Source: Planctomycetota bacterium (GTDB lineage: Bacteria; Planctomycetota; Planctomycetia; Pirellulales; Pirellulaceae). Taken from it: a DNA stretch of 64,000 nucleotides. Location of the stretch: the NCBI GenBank assembly GCA_014381825.1, contig JACNKX010000143.1, positions 1 to 64,000 on the forward strand, written 5' to 3'. Each line of letters opens with the position of its first letter. Within the stretch, counting starts at the first letter, position 1. Both the position numbers and the translations under genes were made by a program. Below the pieces are notes generated by a model. That model had not been told where the DNA came from, did not search any database, and worked only from the letters and a program-made list of their open reading frames with translations. This document shows positions 36,740 to 45,380 of the stretch, piece by piece.

Positions 36740-37686
36740 ATCGAGAGTAGCCTGTCCTTCGCCTGCGCATACAGGACTTGTTCGACATTCTGGAACATGT
36801 ACTCATGCTGCCCGTCGAATTCCGCGAGGAACTTCTCGTAGAGTTCCTTTGCCTCAGTTTGACGATCGACGGACAATTGGACGACCGAAGCCAACGCCAG
36901 GGACGCCGTACAACGAACCCCACGATCTTGATTCACTTCGAGAATTGCTCGCAGATGTGCCTCGAACTCGGACGCCCAGCTTGGACTGGGATTCATACCG
37001 CCAAGGGACATGCAAAAGTTATGGATACCTGGACTGGCAGCGTAGTTCGCCGCGATCAGGTCGGCGAGTTCGGTGAAATGCGGTGGCGGCGTTTTCATCT
37101 CCGAGCCAGAGCCAAGAGCCAAGCAAACGCAGGTCAACAATGCTGCCGCACTCGGATCCCCGGGTCTCTCCTTAACTCGGCTGATAATACTAGGTGCGAT
37201 CGCCTGATTTACTCTCGCTGCATCGGGGCCACTGAGCCGAGATTGACTGATACCCTGCTGCAACTGCATCAAATCCGCAGTTTCCATCCGAACGAGCAGC
37301 ATTTCCTGAGCTCTCTTGCCAAGGTCAATTTCGGGCCCGCGGCAAGCGGCCAGATAGAGGGCACCAAGTTCACCGGCAGTATTCGGGTGTTTTTCAGCCA
37401 CCTCTAAGCAACGCTCGACGAGACGCTGATCCGCAGCAAGTTTTTCATTCCCCTGGAGAGGTGCAGTGGCTTTGGGTGGAGACATGCCTGGCAGTACTCG
37501 GCCGGACATCGCCCGTCCCGCTACAGCACGTTCCCAGTCGTCGCGTATCGCGGAAAACTCCCGAACATCCGCCGGTCGGCCGTCCCGGACGAAGATCGTC
37601 CACCCAGCGGCGAACAGGAGGAGAACGACCAGCACGAGGCCGGCGAGTGCTGACTGAAGACGGTGAGTTGTTATGACCCGAATCAT
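36736..37686 (-). CDS. Membrane-anchored protein of unknown function
   Basis: A 316-residue protein with one N-terminal membrane helix (ALAGLVLVVLLLFAAGW, residues 13-29). The long soluble domain is helical and may contain TPR-like helical pairs, especially near residues 250-310. I do not recognise a family. It precedes and overlaps the DUF1559 pseudopilin gene, so the two probably work together. Confidence 0.75.
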   Translation of the reverse strand: MIRVITTHRLQSALAGLVLVVLLLFAAGWTIFVRDGRPADVREFSAIRDDWERAVAGRAMSGRVLPGMSPPKATAPLQGNEKLAADQRLVERCLEVAEKHPNTAGELGALYLAACRGPEIDLGKRAQEMLLVRMETADLMQLQQGISQSRLSGPDAARVNQAIAPSIISRVKERPGDPSAAALLTCVCLALGSGSEMKTPPPHFTELADLIAANYAASPGIHNFCMSLGGMNPSPSWASEFEAHLRAILEVNQDRGVRCTASLALASVVQLSVDRQTEAKELYEKFLAEFDGQHEYMFQNVEQVLYAQAKDRLLSM

Positions 37687-37908
37687 GTGTTCTCTCGTTT
37701 ACTTGGCGCGTCGATCACTTTGCTTACGACCCTATCTACCAGTTGCCGCAGCCAGCGCAACATGGTTTTTACGAAATCTCTTGGCGAATCCGATGACTTC
37801 TTCGTTACACTCGCCGCCGAGCGAACGTTCTCTCCTCGATCAATGGAGAGCCACGAGTTTTGTTCGTTGCGCCCACGGCATTTCACTGTATCCAAGTAAG
37901 ATACTGAT

Positions 37909-38643
37909 ATGAAGCATCCGGCGGACCACACACCTCTGCAGTCACCTCGCGGATTTCGAACGACTCACTGGAGCCTTGTCGTCTCCGCGTCGGCGGACTC
38001 GCGCGAAGCGCTCGAGGAACTGTGCGCCGTCTACTGGCCACCGCTGTTCTCGTACGTGCGTCGGTTGGGATACAACGACGCCGAGGCGGAAGATTTGACT
38101 CAAGCGTTCTTCACTCGATTACTCGACAAGCGTTTGCTCGCACTCGCGGATCGCGACCGTGGCCGGTTTCGGACGTTTCTGCTGACCGCCTTGCGGCGCT
38201 TCGTCGTCAACGAATGGAAACATCAAACCGCAGAGAAGAGGGGTGGTGCGACGCGACACTTCACACTGAGTACTCCTGGCGCGGAACAACTCGTTGCCGC
38301 CGATGTCACGACCAACCTCACACCAGATCGGCTCTTTGAACGGAACTGGGCTTTGGTCGTGCTTCAGCGTGCGCTCGATGAACTTGAGTCCGAGCAGCGG
38401 ACGGCAGGCAAGGGGGAATCGTACAGAGCGCTCGTACCCTATCTGATCGGAGACGCGGATGTGCCTGGTTACGACGCGGTGGCTAAGCAGTTGGGATCAA
38501 CGTCGGCGGCACTGCGAATGTTGGTCGTTCGAAATCGAAAACGTTTAGGGGAACTAATCCGTTGTGAAATTCGCAAGACAGTCGGTAGCGACGCGGACGT
38601 CGACGAAGAGGTGGGCCAACTGTTTCGCTCGCTGCAATCCTAG
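37909..38643 (+). CDS. ECF-type RNA polymerase sigma factor
   Basis: A 244-residue protein with a region 2-like RTTHWSLVVSA and LTQAFFTRLLDKRLLALAD, and a region 4-like helix-turn-helix (YDAVAKQLGSTSAALRMLVVRNRKRL). It matches the planctomycete ECF sigma family often found beside Ser/Thr kinases. No anti-sigma factor is next to it. The kinase gene follows 23 nt later and probably modulates it. Confidence 0.88.
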   Translation: MKHPADHTPLQSPRGFRTTHWSLVVSASADSREALEELCAVYWPPLFSYVRRLGYNDAEAEDLTQAFFTRLLDKRLLALADRDRGRFRTFLLTALRRFVVNEWKHQTAEKRGGATRHFTLSTPGAEQLVAADVTTNLTPDRLFERNWALVVLQRALDELESEQRTAGKGESYRALVPYLIGDADVPGYDAVAKQLGSTSAALRMLVVRNRKRLGELIRCEIRKTVGSDADVDEEVGQLFRSLQS

Positions 38644-38666
38644 CGAGTAACGACCAAGGGAACGCA

Positions 38667-40364
38667 ATGAATAGCATCGCCGCCTGCGATCAATGCGGAC
38701 ACGATTACGAGCCGACCGACTTGCTGCGAGGGCTATGTCCAGCTTGTCTGTTCGCCCATGCCCTTCCCGATGGCGACTCGGTGTCGGACGCCGCGTGGGC
38801 CGACGGCTTGTCAGGAGTCCGTTTCGCTCCGCCGAAGATTAACGATCTGACTCCGCACTTCCCGCAATTGGACATTCGAGAACTAGCCGGGCAGGGCGGG
38901 ATGAGTGCCGTCTATCGAGCTCATCATCCGCACCTGAATCGAACGGTTGCGCTAAAGGTGCTGCCGAAAGAGATTGCCGAGATACAAGGTGGCGCGGAGC
39001 GATTCAAGCGCGAAGCACAAACGCTGGCGCAGCTCAGTCACGCCAACATCGTGAATGTTTACGACTCTGGCCAAGCCGGTCCGTGGTGCTACATTGTGAT
39101 GGAGTTTGTTCAAGGGCCGAACCTACGTCAGTTGTTGGGAGAATCGAAACTCGCGACGTCCGATGTTCTCAGAATCGTGTCGGGTGTCTGTGACGGATTG
39201 CAGTACGCTCACGACCAGGGCGTCGTGCATCGCGACGTCAAGCCGGAGAATGTTCTGCTTGATTGTGCAGGCCACGTCAAACTCGTTGACTTCGGTCTAG
39301 CAAAGCTGCTGAATCCTCCGCCATCGTCGGACTCGGTTACGCGAACGCATCAGGTGATGGGAACGCCATATTATTTAGCTCCTGAACAAGCGGAAACTCC
39401 GGCCAACGTCGATCACCGCGCGGACCTTTATTCGCTTGGCGTGATGATGTACGAAATGCTGACCGGTGAACTTCCCCTTGGCCACTTTGACCTTCCCTCG
39501 CAACGAATCGGCAGCGACCCAGCACTCGATGCCGTTGTCCTTCAAGCGATGTCCAAGGATCCGCATCGACGATATCAACAGGCACGAGACCTGCAAAGAA
39601 GCATGACGTCACCGCCCACAGTAAAGCCGATGTCGGGGAAGGCGAAAACTCGCCCGCGATGGCATGGGGTCGTCAATGAGTTGATTCTTTCGGCGTGTTC
39701 GCTTGTCACGGCACTCGCCGCATGTTTCGTATTGATGGGGCTACCTGCAGAGTCTCGTTACGACAGCCCCGAACGACCGTCGACTCGCAACTCCGAGGAA
39801 ATCCGCGCACCGGCTACGGCCCGGGCCAACCTTCACGCAAGATTCCGTGCAGTGGGAAAGCGTGTTGGCATGAGTCTTCCGCTGTTTGTCATCAGTTTTC
39901 TTCTGTCGCGGGTCAATGTTTCGTCAGCGACACAATGGCGCGATCTCTCTCCCGTTCAGAACCTGTGTGTGCCAGTTCTCGTGACCGCCTATGTCGTGAT
40001 TGGCTTCGTTGTATTGATTGGCCCAGGACTGCTTATCCTGCTCTTCGAAAGTCTCCCATTGATAGCGGACCTAGGGCATTGGAGCGCCTTCGGACGGACG
40101 ATTGCCGAGTCGGATCGCAACTCGATCGTGACACCGTATTGGTTCAGAGTGTACGGAGTCGCGGCACTCACGTCCGCGTCGTGGTGCATGCTTCTTGCAT
40201 CCGTTTTGCGTACGCGTCCGAATCTTGTACGGAGGCTTTTGCATCCATCCGACGACCACACGACTGCTGTGACAGCACGGACCGCGTCGTATTCCGTGGG
40301 TGCGACCTTGCTGCTAGCCGGGCTCTTGCTGCTGTATGCGGTTAGGCTTGCCGAAGCGCCGTAG
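38667..40364 (+). CDS. Membrane Ser/Thr protein kinase with N-terminal zinc ribbon
   Basis: A 565-residue protein. The N-terminus has a CDQCGHDY / CPACLFA zinc-ribbon-like pair (Cys 7, 10 and 28, 31). The kinase domain (about residues 68-310) has GQGGMSAVYRA, VALKVL, HRDVKPENVLL (His188) and DFGLA motifs, all catalytic residues present. The C-terminal third carries four or five membrane helices. It lies 23 nt after the ECF sigma gene, the typical regulatory pairing in Planctomycetota. The trigger is unknown. Confidence 0.93.
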   Translation: MNSIAACDQCGHDYEPTDLLRGLCPACLFAHALPDGDSVSDAAWADGLSGVRFAPPKINDLTPHFPQLDIRELAGQGGMSAVYRAHHPHLNRTVALKVLPKEIAEIQGGAERFKREAQTLAQLSHANIVNVYDSGQAGPWCYIVMEFVQGPNLRQLLGESKLATSDVLRIVSGVCDGLQYAHDQGVVHRDVKPENVLLDCAGHVKLVDFGLAKLLNPPPSSDSVTRTHQVMGTPYYLAPEQAETPANVDHRADLYSLGVMMYEMLTGELPLGHFDLPSQRIGSDPALDAVVLQAMSKDPHRRYQQARDLQRSMTSPPTVKPMSGKAKTRPRWHGVVNELILSACSLVTALAACFVLMGLPAESRYDSPERPSTRNSEEIRAPATARANLHARFRAVGKRVGMSLPLFVISFLLSRVNVSSATQWRDLSPVQNLCVPVLVTAYVVIGFVVLIGPGLLILLFESLPLIADLGHWSAFGRTIAESDRNSIVTPYWFRVYGVAALTSASWCMLLASVLRTRPNLVRRLLHPSDDHTTAVTARTASYSVGATLLLAGLLLLYAVRLAEAP

Positions 40365-40418
40365 ACCGAGTGTCAGAGCGTTCGCGTCCGGTCAAGACAG
40401 CCCTTTGCGATGCTACCG

Positions 40419-41273
40419 TTACCTAGTTACACCAACCGCAAACGTCCCTCCGACTAGACCCATATCCTCCGTATCTCCATCCCCGATCACGCCGCCGCTC
40501 CAGTACTGCGACTCGAATGCACCGCGAATCAACCAATTGCCGCCTTTGTCTCGGCAGGTTGTCCACTGAACGCCAAGTTGAACTTCGGCGATGTTGAACG
40601 TCATGTCCTCCATTGGCGTTCCGTTATCGAGTCCGCGCGGCGCGAATTGAAATGAGTCGCGTGCGAGGGCGAACATTGCCAAACGTTCGGTCACTTGCCG
40701 ATTGAGCTGAACTCCGATCACCGGCCCCAGGCTGTCGTCCATTTGATCGCCGTCAAAGAATCCCAACTCTTCGTAGTCGGCAAAGCGAACACCGCCGCTC
40801 AACAGCCCTTCCCAATGACCGAGCTGGAATTTGTCGGTTACTTCAAAGTCAACTACAGACAAATCGAAGTCCTCGATCAATGGAGGTACTCCAACGTTGT
40901 TGAGATTACGATTGTGGTAGTCGAACCAGCGCACTCGCACGCCAAGCCCATTGCCGCCTGTCCACCCAAGCGAGACGCGATGAGCGGGCTGGTAATCGAA
41001 ACCGGGCGCCTCGCCCTCGGATTGAAACGGCTTGAGAAAAAGCAGTTCAGCTTCGAACGCGAAACCGGGATCTGTCGCGCATCCAAAGCAGCTAACGACT
41101 GGTGCAGCCGCGTTCATTTCATTGGCAGCAAGCCGCGCTTCGTAATCTGCCATCCGCGCGCTCATCGCATTAAAGTCGGCGACCGAAGCGAATGTCATCT
41201 CTTGTCCAATGGAGGACCCCAAACCGAGAGTCGTGAAGATCAATACAGCGTAGGTAAACTCGGCAATCCGCAT
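40419..41273 (-). CDS. Outer-membrane beta-barrel-like protein
   Basis: A protein of about 284 residues with an N-terminal signal (GSSIGQ). A charged helix (residues 30-55, FNAMSARMADYEARLAANE) precedes a region of alternating beta strands rich in Gly, Phe and aromatic residues, ending FAVGVTR, as in outer-membrane barrels. GGAGGGGTGAG directly before ATG 41273 fixes the start. It resembles the Lpg1974-type porin-like proteins of planctomycetes. The gap of 223 nt to mtnA holds no gene. Confidence 0.75.
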   Translation of the reverse strand: MRIAEFTYAVLIFTTLGLGSSIGQEMTFASVADFNAMSARMADYEARLAANEMNAAAPVVSCFGCATDPGFAFEAELLFLKPFQSEGEAPGFDYQPAHRVSLGWTGGNGLGVRVRWFDYHNRNLNNVGVPPLIEDFDLSVVDFEVTDKFQLGHWEGLLSGGVRFADYEELGFFDGDQMDDSLGPVIGVQLNRQVTERLAMFALARDSFQFAPRGLDNGTPMEDMTFNIAEVQLGVQWTTCRDKGGNWLIRGAFESQYWSGGVIGDGDTEDMGLVGGTFAVGVTR

Positions 41274-41496
41274 CTCACCCCTCCGTGGGTTGGCTGAACC
41301 TCTGAGCGATTGAAGGACTGTGTCAATCGTTGCAATCGGTTGTTTGCCGAAAGTAGCGGTAACACAACTCGCGAGAGTCGTGACACGCGATCGTCCCTTG
41401 ACGGTACAGCCATCAGAATCGGTGCTGCTTCCCATTTTGGACGGGGCAAGACGATTCGGGCTAGCGCCTTCTAGCGGGTTATCAATCTGAACTCAT

Positions 41497-42555
41497 TTAC
41501 ACGCGGCCAAGCACTTGCCGGATGTTGGCTTCCGAAACAGGATCGATCAATCCGCGCTCGGTAATGATGGCCTTAATGAACTCGGCGGGTGTGACGTCGA
41601 AGGCGGGGTTGTAGACTTTGACGCCGGTCGGTGCTGTTTGTCGACCGAAGCCGTGGGTGATCTCTTCCGACGATCGTTCTTCGATCGGAATCTCGTTGCC
41701 GTTGGCGATGGCGAGGTCGAACGTGGAGGAAGGCGCCGCGATATAGAACGGAATCTCGTGCGCTCGAGCTAACACGGCGATGGAGTAAGTTCCGATCTTG
41801 TTGGCCGAGTCGCCGTTTGCCGCGATGCGGTCCGCTCCGGTGATGACCGCTTGGACCTTGCCTTCGCGCATCACTTGTGCGGCCATTGAATCACAAATCA
41901 GAGTCGCGTCGATGTCCCGCCTCGATAATTCCCAAGCAGTCAGTCGTGCTCCCTGAAGCAAAGGCCGGGTCTCGTCAACGAACACGCGTAAGCTTTTTCC
42001 TTCGTCTTGAGCCGTGAAGAAAACAGACAGTGCCGTCCCATACTCGGCCGTTGCAAGTCCACCCGCGTTGCAATGCGTGAGTACGCCGTTGCCGTCTTCG
42101 AGCAAGGCAGCACCGTAGCGACCGATGGCGTGACACATCTCGCGATCTTCGTCGTGAATGGCTCGAGCTTCCTTAAGCAGCGCCTCTTGAATCGAAGCTA
42201 CCGACTCGCCTTGCAGCAATCCAGCTTTCGCCTTCATCCGATCGAGCGCCCAAAACAGATTCACGGCCGTCGGGCGGCTGGTCGCAAGGTAATCGATCGA
42301 CTTGTTCAGCCGTGACTGTAAGCCCGCTTTGTCGCTCGCGCTTTGAAGACCGATGCAGACTCCATACGCCGCCGCAATCCCAATCGCTGGCGCGCCGCGA
42401 ACTCGCAATTGCTTGATCGCTTCCCAAACCTGTTCGACTGATTTGCATTCTATTTCCTGGAAGTCGACTGGTAGGAGCGTTTGGTCGATCAGCACCAGAT
42501 GGCCATCGACGTCGCCGACCCAACGAAGCGTCTCGACCTTGTCGCTGTTTGACAT
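41497..42555 (-). CDS. mtnA: S-methyl-5-thioribose-1-phosphate isomerase
   Basis: MtnA converts 5-methylthioribose 1-phosphate to 5-methylthioribulose 1-phosphate in methionine salvage. The 352-residue protein shows LRVRGAPAIGIAAAYG, the catalytic Cys in THCNAGGLATAEYGTA, DETRPLLQGARLTAWEL, and the catalytic Asp in TGADRIAANGD. ATG 42555 is preferred over longer upstream extensions because AGAGAG precedes it. The longer frame reaching into purE is not credible. It follows purE by 43 nt on the same strand. Confidence 0.95.
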   Translation of the reverse strand: MSNSDKVETLRWVGDVDGHLVLIDQTLLPVDFQEIECKSVEQVWEAIKQLRVRGAPAIGIAAAYGVCIGLQSASDKAGLQSRLNKSIDYLATSRPTAVNLFWALDRMKAKAGLLQGESVASIQEALLKEARAIHDEDREMCHAIGRYGAALLEDGNGVLTHCNAGGLATAEYGTALSVFFTAQDEGKSLRVFVDETRPLLQGARLTAWELSRRDIDATLICDSMAAQVMREGKVQAVITGADRIAANGDSANKIGTYSIAVLARAHEIPFYIAAPSSTFDLAIANGNEIPIEERSSEEITHGFGRQTAPTGVKVYNPAFDVTPAEFIKAIITERGLIDPVSEANIRQVLGRV

Positions 42556-42598
42556 CACTCTCTTTCGAGAAGCACGCGGGCAATCCATTACGGACGCG

Positions 42599-43105
42599 CT
42601 ACAAGCTCTCTTGTAGCTTCGCGTCTTTCGCTGCGATCTGATCGACGAGCCGAAGCTTGAACTCGGCAAGCTTGTTGCGGAGTTCTGGGTCCGCCGTGGC
42701 CATGATTTGGACGGCGAACAGTCCCGCATTGCGAGGTCCACCCATGCCAACTGCCATGCTTGCGACAGGTACGTCACCAGGCATCTGAACGGTCGAGAGT
42801 AACGAATCGAGTCCGCCGAGATCTGGTGTCGGAACTGGCAAGCCGACGACTGGCAGCGTTGTATGAGCTGCGACGACGCCTGCCAAGTGCGCGGCTCCAC
42901 CCGCGGCAGCAATGATGACCTGCAAACCGCGGTCAATCGCCGTCGTCGCGTAGTCGGCAACGGCATGCGGTGTGCGGTGTGCGCTCATCACGCGAACTTC
43001 AAAAGCCACATCAAATTCATTCAAAGCGTCAGCGACCTTTTTAATCTTTGGCCAATCGCTATCGCTTCCCATTACGATTCCGACGCGAGGAGTTTTGTCC
43101 GTCAT
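42599..43105 (-). CDS. purE: N5-carboxyaminoimidazole ribonucleotide mutase
   Basis: PurE class I mutase of purine synthesis, converting N5-CAIR to CAIR in the cytoplasm. The 168-residue protein has GIVMGSDSDWP near residue 9, MSAHRTP near residue 39, and AAAGGAAHLAGVVAAHT, all active-site segments. No purK is adjacent; it must be elsewhere. A sequence resembling the ald promoter lies 50-83 nt upstream. Confidence 0.95.
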   Translation of the reverse strand: MTDKTPRVGIVMGSDSDWPKIKKVADALNEFDVAFEVRVMSAHRTPHAVADYATTAIDRGLQVIIAAAGGAAHLAGVVAAHTTLPVVGLPVPTPDLGGLDSLLSTVQMPGDVPVASMAVGMGGPRNAGLFAVQIMATADPELRNKLAEFKLRLVDQIAAKDAKLQESL

Positions 43106-43154
43106 GATTCCGTTACTTTCGTCTTAGGTTTGTGGTGCGGCTGACGCTGACACC

Positions 43155-43188
43155 GTACGTGAGAATTGCTGCCAAGCCAACGATAAAC
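43155..43188 (-). promoter_or_regulatory. Upstream element of purE, near-copy of the ald promoter region
   Basis: The minus strand reads GTTTATCGTTGGCT, then TGGCAGC, then AATTCTCACGTAC. It matches the ald upstream element at 44361-44331 with 14 identical bases at one end and a shared AATTCyCACGT at the other. The -10 TATAAT of the ald copy is not preserved here. Confidence 0.4.
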
Positions 43189-43193
43189 TGTAC

Positions 43194-44297
43194 TCAGAAC
43201 AGAGGTTTGTACGGCATGGCGAACGTCTCCGCAACCGCCTGATTCGTCACGTCTCCGCTGCGGATATTGATTGCGGATGCGATCGGCAGCAGCTCGCGAG
43301 CCGCGTCTTCGATTCCTCGTTTCGCTATTTGAAGGACCCAAGGCAGCGTGACGTTACACAAGGCGAAAGTACTCGTGCGGCCGACGGCTCCCGGCATGTT
43401 CGTCACGCAATAATGGACGACATCGCTTTCGATATAGGTTGGGTCGCTGTGAGTCGTTGGGCGGCTTGATTCGAGACAACCGCCTTGGTCAATACAGACA
43501 TCGATCACCACGCTGCCCGGCTTCATGATCTTCAAGTCTTCACGCGTCACAAGTCGCGGGGCCTTTGCACCGGGTATCAGCACTGAACCGACAACCAAAT
43601 CCGCCAATCGAAGCTGCTCTCGGATCACGTGCCGATCGCTGTACAAGACGTTAACGTTCGCTGGCATGATATCGTCCAAGTATCGCAAGCGATCCATGTT
43701 GATATCGAGAATGGCGACGTCGGCCTGAAAGCCGGCCGCGATCTTCGCCGCGTTGGCACCAACCACACCGCCGCCGAGGATTGTGATGTGAGCAGGCGCG
43801 ACACCGGGCACTCCGCCCAAGAGAATGCCTCGACCCATCTGAGGCCGTTCAAGATACTTGGCTCCTTCTTGGATGCTCATTCGGCCAGCGACTTCGCTCA
43901 TCGGCGTTAACAAGGGCAATTGGCCGTTGCGATCTTGTAGCGTCTCGTAGGCGATGCAAGTCGCCTGCGAGTCGATCATCGCTTCGGTTAGTGCCCGTTC
44001 GGCAGCGAAGTGGAAGTAAGTGAACAGCGATTGGGCGGGACGAATCAGCGGCCACTCGCTCGACTGGGGTTCTTTTACTTTGACGATAAGATCGGCGCGG
44101 CCAAAAATCTCGTCCGCTGTCGCGACCAGATCGGCTCCTGCTTGCAAGTAGTCGTGGTCTGGCAGCCCTGAACCCAATCCTGCGCCAGCTTCGAGCAGGA
44201 CGGAATGCCCGGCTCGCACAAGCTCTTCGACTCCTACGGGCAGCATGCCAACACGGTATTCGTCTTGTTTGACTTCTTTGGGGACACCAATGATCAC
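43194..44297 (-). CDS. ald: Alanine dehydrogenase
   Basis: NAD-dependent deamination of L-alanine to pyruvate and ammonia. The 367-residue protein has the N-terminal MIIGVPKEVKQDEYRVGMLP, the substrate-binding Lys in LIVKVKEP, His in TYFHFAAERAL, and the Rossmann glycine motif ILGGGVVGANAAKIA near residue 171. The C-terminus ends in the expected NIRSGDVTNQAVAETF. Length and motifs are normal. It lies upstream of purE on the same strand, 88 nt away. Confidence 0.97.
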   Translation of the reverse strand: MIIGVPKEVKQDEYRVGMLPVGVEELVRAGHSVLLEAGAGLGSGLPDHDYLQAGADLVATADEIFGRADLIVKVKEPQSSEWPLIRPAQSLFTYFHFAAERALTEAMIDSQATCIAYETLQDRNGQLPLLTPMSEVAGRMSIQEGAKYLERPQMGRGILLGGVPGVAPAHITILGGGVVGANAAKIAAGFQADVAILDINMDRLRYLDDIMPANVNVLYSDRHVIREQLRLADLVVGSVLIPGAKAPRLVTREDLKIMKPGSVVIDVCIDQGGCLESSRPTTHSDPTYIESDVVHYCVTNMPGAVGRTSTFALCNVTLPWVLQIAKRGIEDAARELLPIASAINIRSGDVTNQAVAETFAMPYKPLF

Positions 44298-44330
44298 GCC
44301 AGAACTCCCTTCGTAGATACCAACGAGCGA

Positions 44331-44361
44331 ACGTGGGAATTATACCGAGCCAACGATAAAC
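44331..44361 (-). promoter_or_regulatory. Candidate ald promoter (-10 TATAAT)
   Basis: On the minus strand a perfect TATAAT (44344-44339) lies about 42 nt before the ald start codon. It is embedded in GTTTATCGTTGGCTCGG... and AATTCCCACGT, which is repeated upstream of purE at 43188-43155. No convincing -35 is seen. Confidence 0.45.
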
Positions 44362-44368
44362 GAAATAC

Positions 44369-44397
44369 TTGACGCTGCCCATTCGTCGGTCTACCCT
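44369..44397 (+). promoter_or_regulatory. Candidate promoter of the sugar-isomerase-like gene
   Basis: TTGACG (44369-44374), a 17-nt spacer, then TACCCT (44392-44397), about 51 nt before the start codon at 44448. The -35 is good and the -10 is poor. Confidence 0.35.
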
Positions 44398-44447
44398 GCC
44401 GTTGCAAGCAACCGTTTGACACACCCGCACCTACAAGGAATCCAGAG

Positions 44448-45380
44448 ATGCCAAATCTCGCAGATCTTTCTCGCCGCCGATTCATACAAGGAACCGCCGC
44501 CATGCTGGCCGCTCAGCCGTTGTTGTCGCACTCGGTCCGAGCAGCCGAAAAAGATAGTTATCTTCAGGGTCGGCTCTACAAAACATTGAAGATCGGAATG
44601 GTCCGTGTTGAAGGATCGTGGGCCGACAAGTTCCGGGCTGCGAAAGAAGCCGGCTTTCACGGTATCGAACTTGGTGCGCCGGGCTACGACATCGCCGAAG
44701 TCAACAAGGCGATCGCTGATACTGAATTCCCCGTCGATGGAACCGTTTGCGCCGCACATTGGCAAATCCGACATACGAGTCCCGATGCTGGCGAGCGGGC
44801 GAAGGCTTTGGAGACTTTGAAACAAGCGATGCGAGATACGAAGGCGGTCGGCGGTAATACGGTTTTGCTCGTTGTCGGTCACGGTAAAGATGGCACGGAA
44901 GAAGAGTGCTGGAAACGCTCGATCAACAATATCTCGCAGGCTCTGCCGTTGGCATCCGAGCTTGGCATGTATATCGCCATTGAGAATGTTTGGAATCACT
45001 TCTGTTATGACCACGAGGGAGGTCCAGATCAAACGGCCGACAAGTTCGTGAACTACGTCGACGAATTGGACTCGCCGTGGGTCGGGTTGCAGTTCGATAT
45101 CGGAAACCACTGGAAGTACGGGAGCATGGGCGATTGGATTCGAACTCTCGGTCGGCGCATCGTGAAGTTAGACCTTAAGGGCTTCTCGCGCGCGGCGAAC
45201 GATGGAAAGGGCGCGTTCACTAAGATCGGCGAAGGTGATCTCGATTGGGCTGACGTGCGTAAAGCATTGGCTGAGATCAAGTACACCGGTTGGGCAGCTG
45301 CCGAAGTCGGTGGCGGAGGACCAGAACGACTTCGTGAGGTCTCGCAGAATATGGATCGTGTGTTTGGGCTGACGAGTTAG
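44448..45380 (+). CDS. Sugar phosphate isomerase/epimerase-like protein, Tat-exported
   Basis: A 310-residue protein with the leader [13 protein letters not shown], a twin-arginine signal. The remainder is a xylose-isomerase-like TIM barrel, with [22 protein letters not shown] and KLDLKGFS carrying metal-ligand-type Glu, Asp and His residues. The substrate is unknown. It is divergent from ald, and its stop overlaps by 4 nt the stop of the convergent Gfo/Idh/MocA gene. Confidence 0.87.
   Translation: MPNLADLSRRRFIQGTAAMLAAQPLLSHSVRAAEKDSYLQGRLYKTLKIGMVRVEGSWADKFRAAKEAGFHGIELGAPGYDIAEVNKAIADTEFPVDGTVCAAHWQIRHTSPDAGERAKALETLKQAMRDTKAVGGNTVLLVVGHGKDGTEEECWKRSINNISQALPLASELGMYIAIENVWNHFCYDHEGGPDQTADKFVNYVDELDSPWVGLQFDIGNHWKYGSMGDWIRTLGRRIVKLDLKGFSRAANDGKGAFTKIGEGDLDWADVRKALAEIKYTGWAAAEVGGGGPERLREVSQNMDRVFGLTS

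Noticed and set aside
40365-40418. Terminator between the kinase and the outer-membrane protein genes
   Set aside because: The short convergent gap has no stem followed by a T-run.
42556-42966. Long N-terminal extension of mtnA into purE
   Set aside because: The extension overlaps purE in the wrong frame and is low in family-like sequence; MtnA matches begin at ATG 42555.
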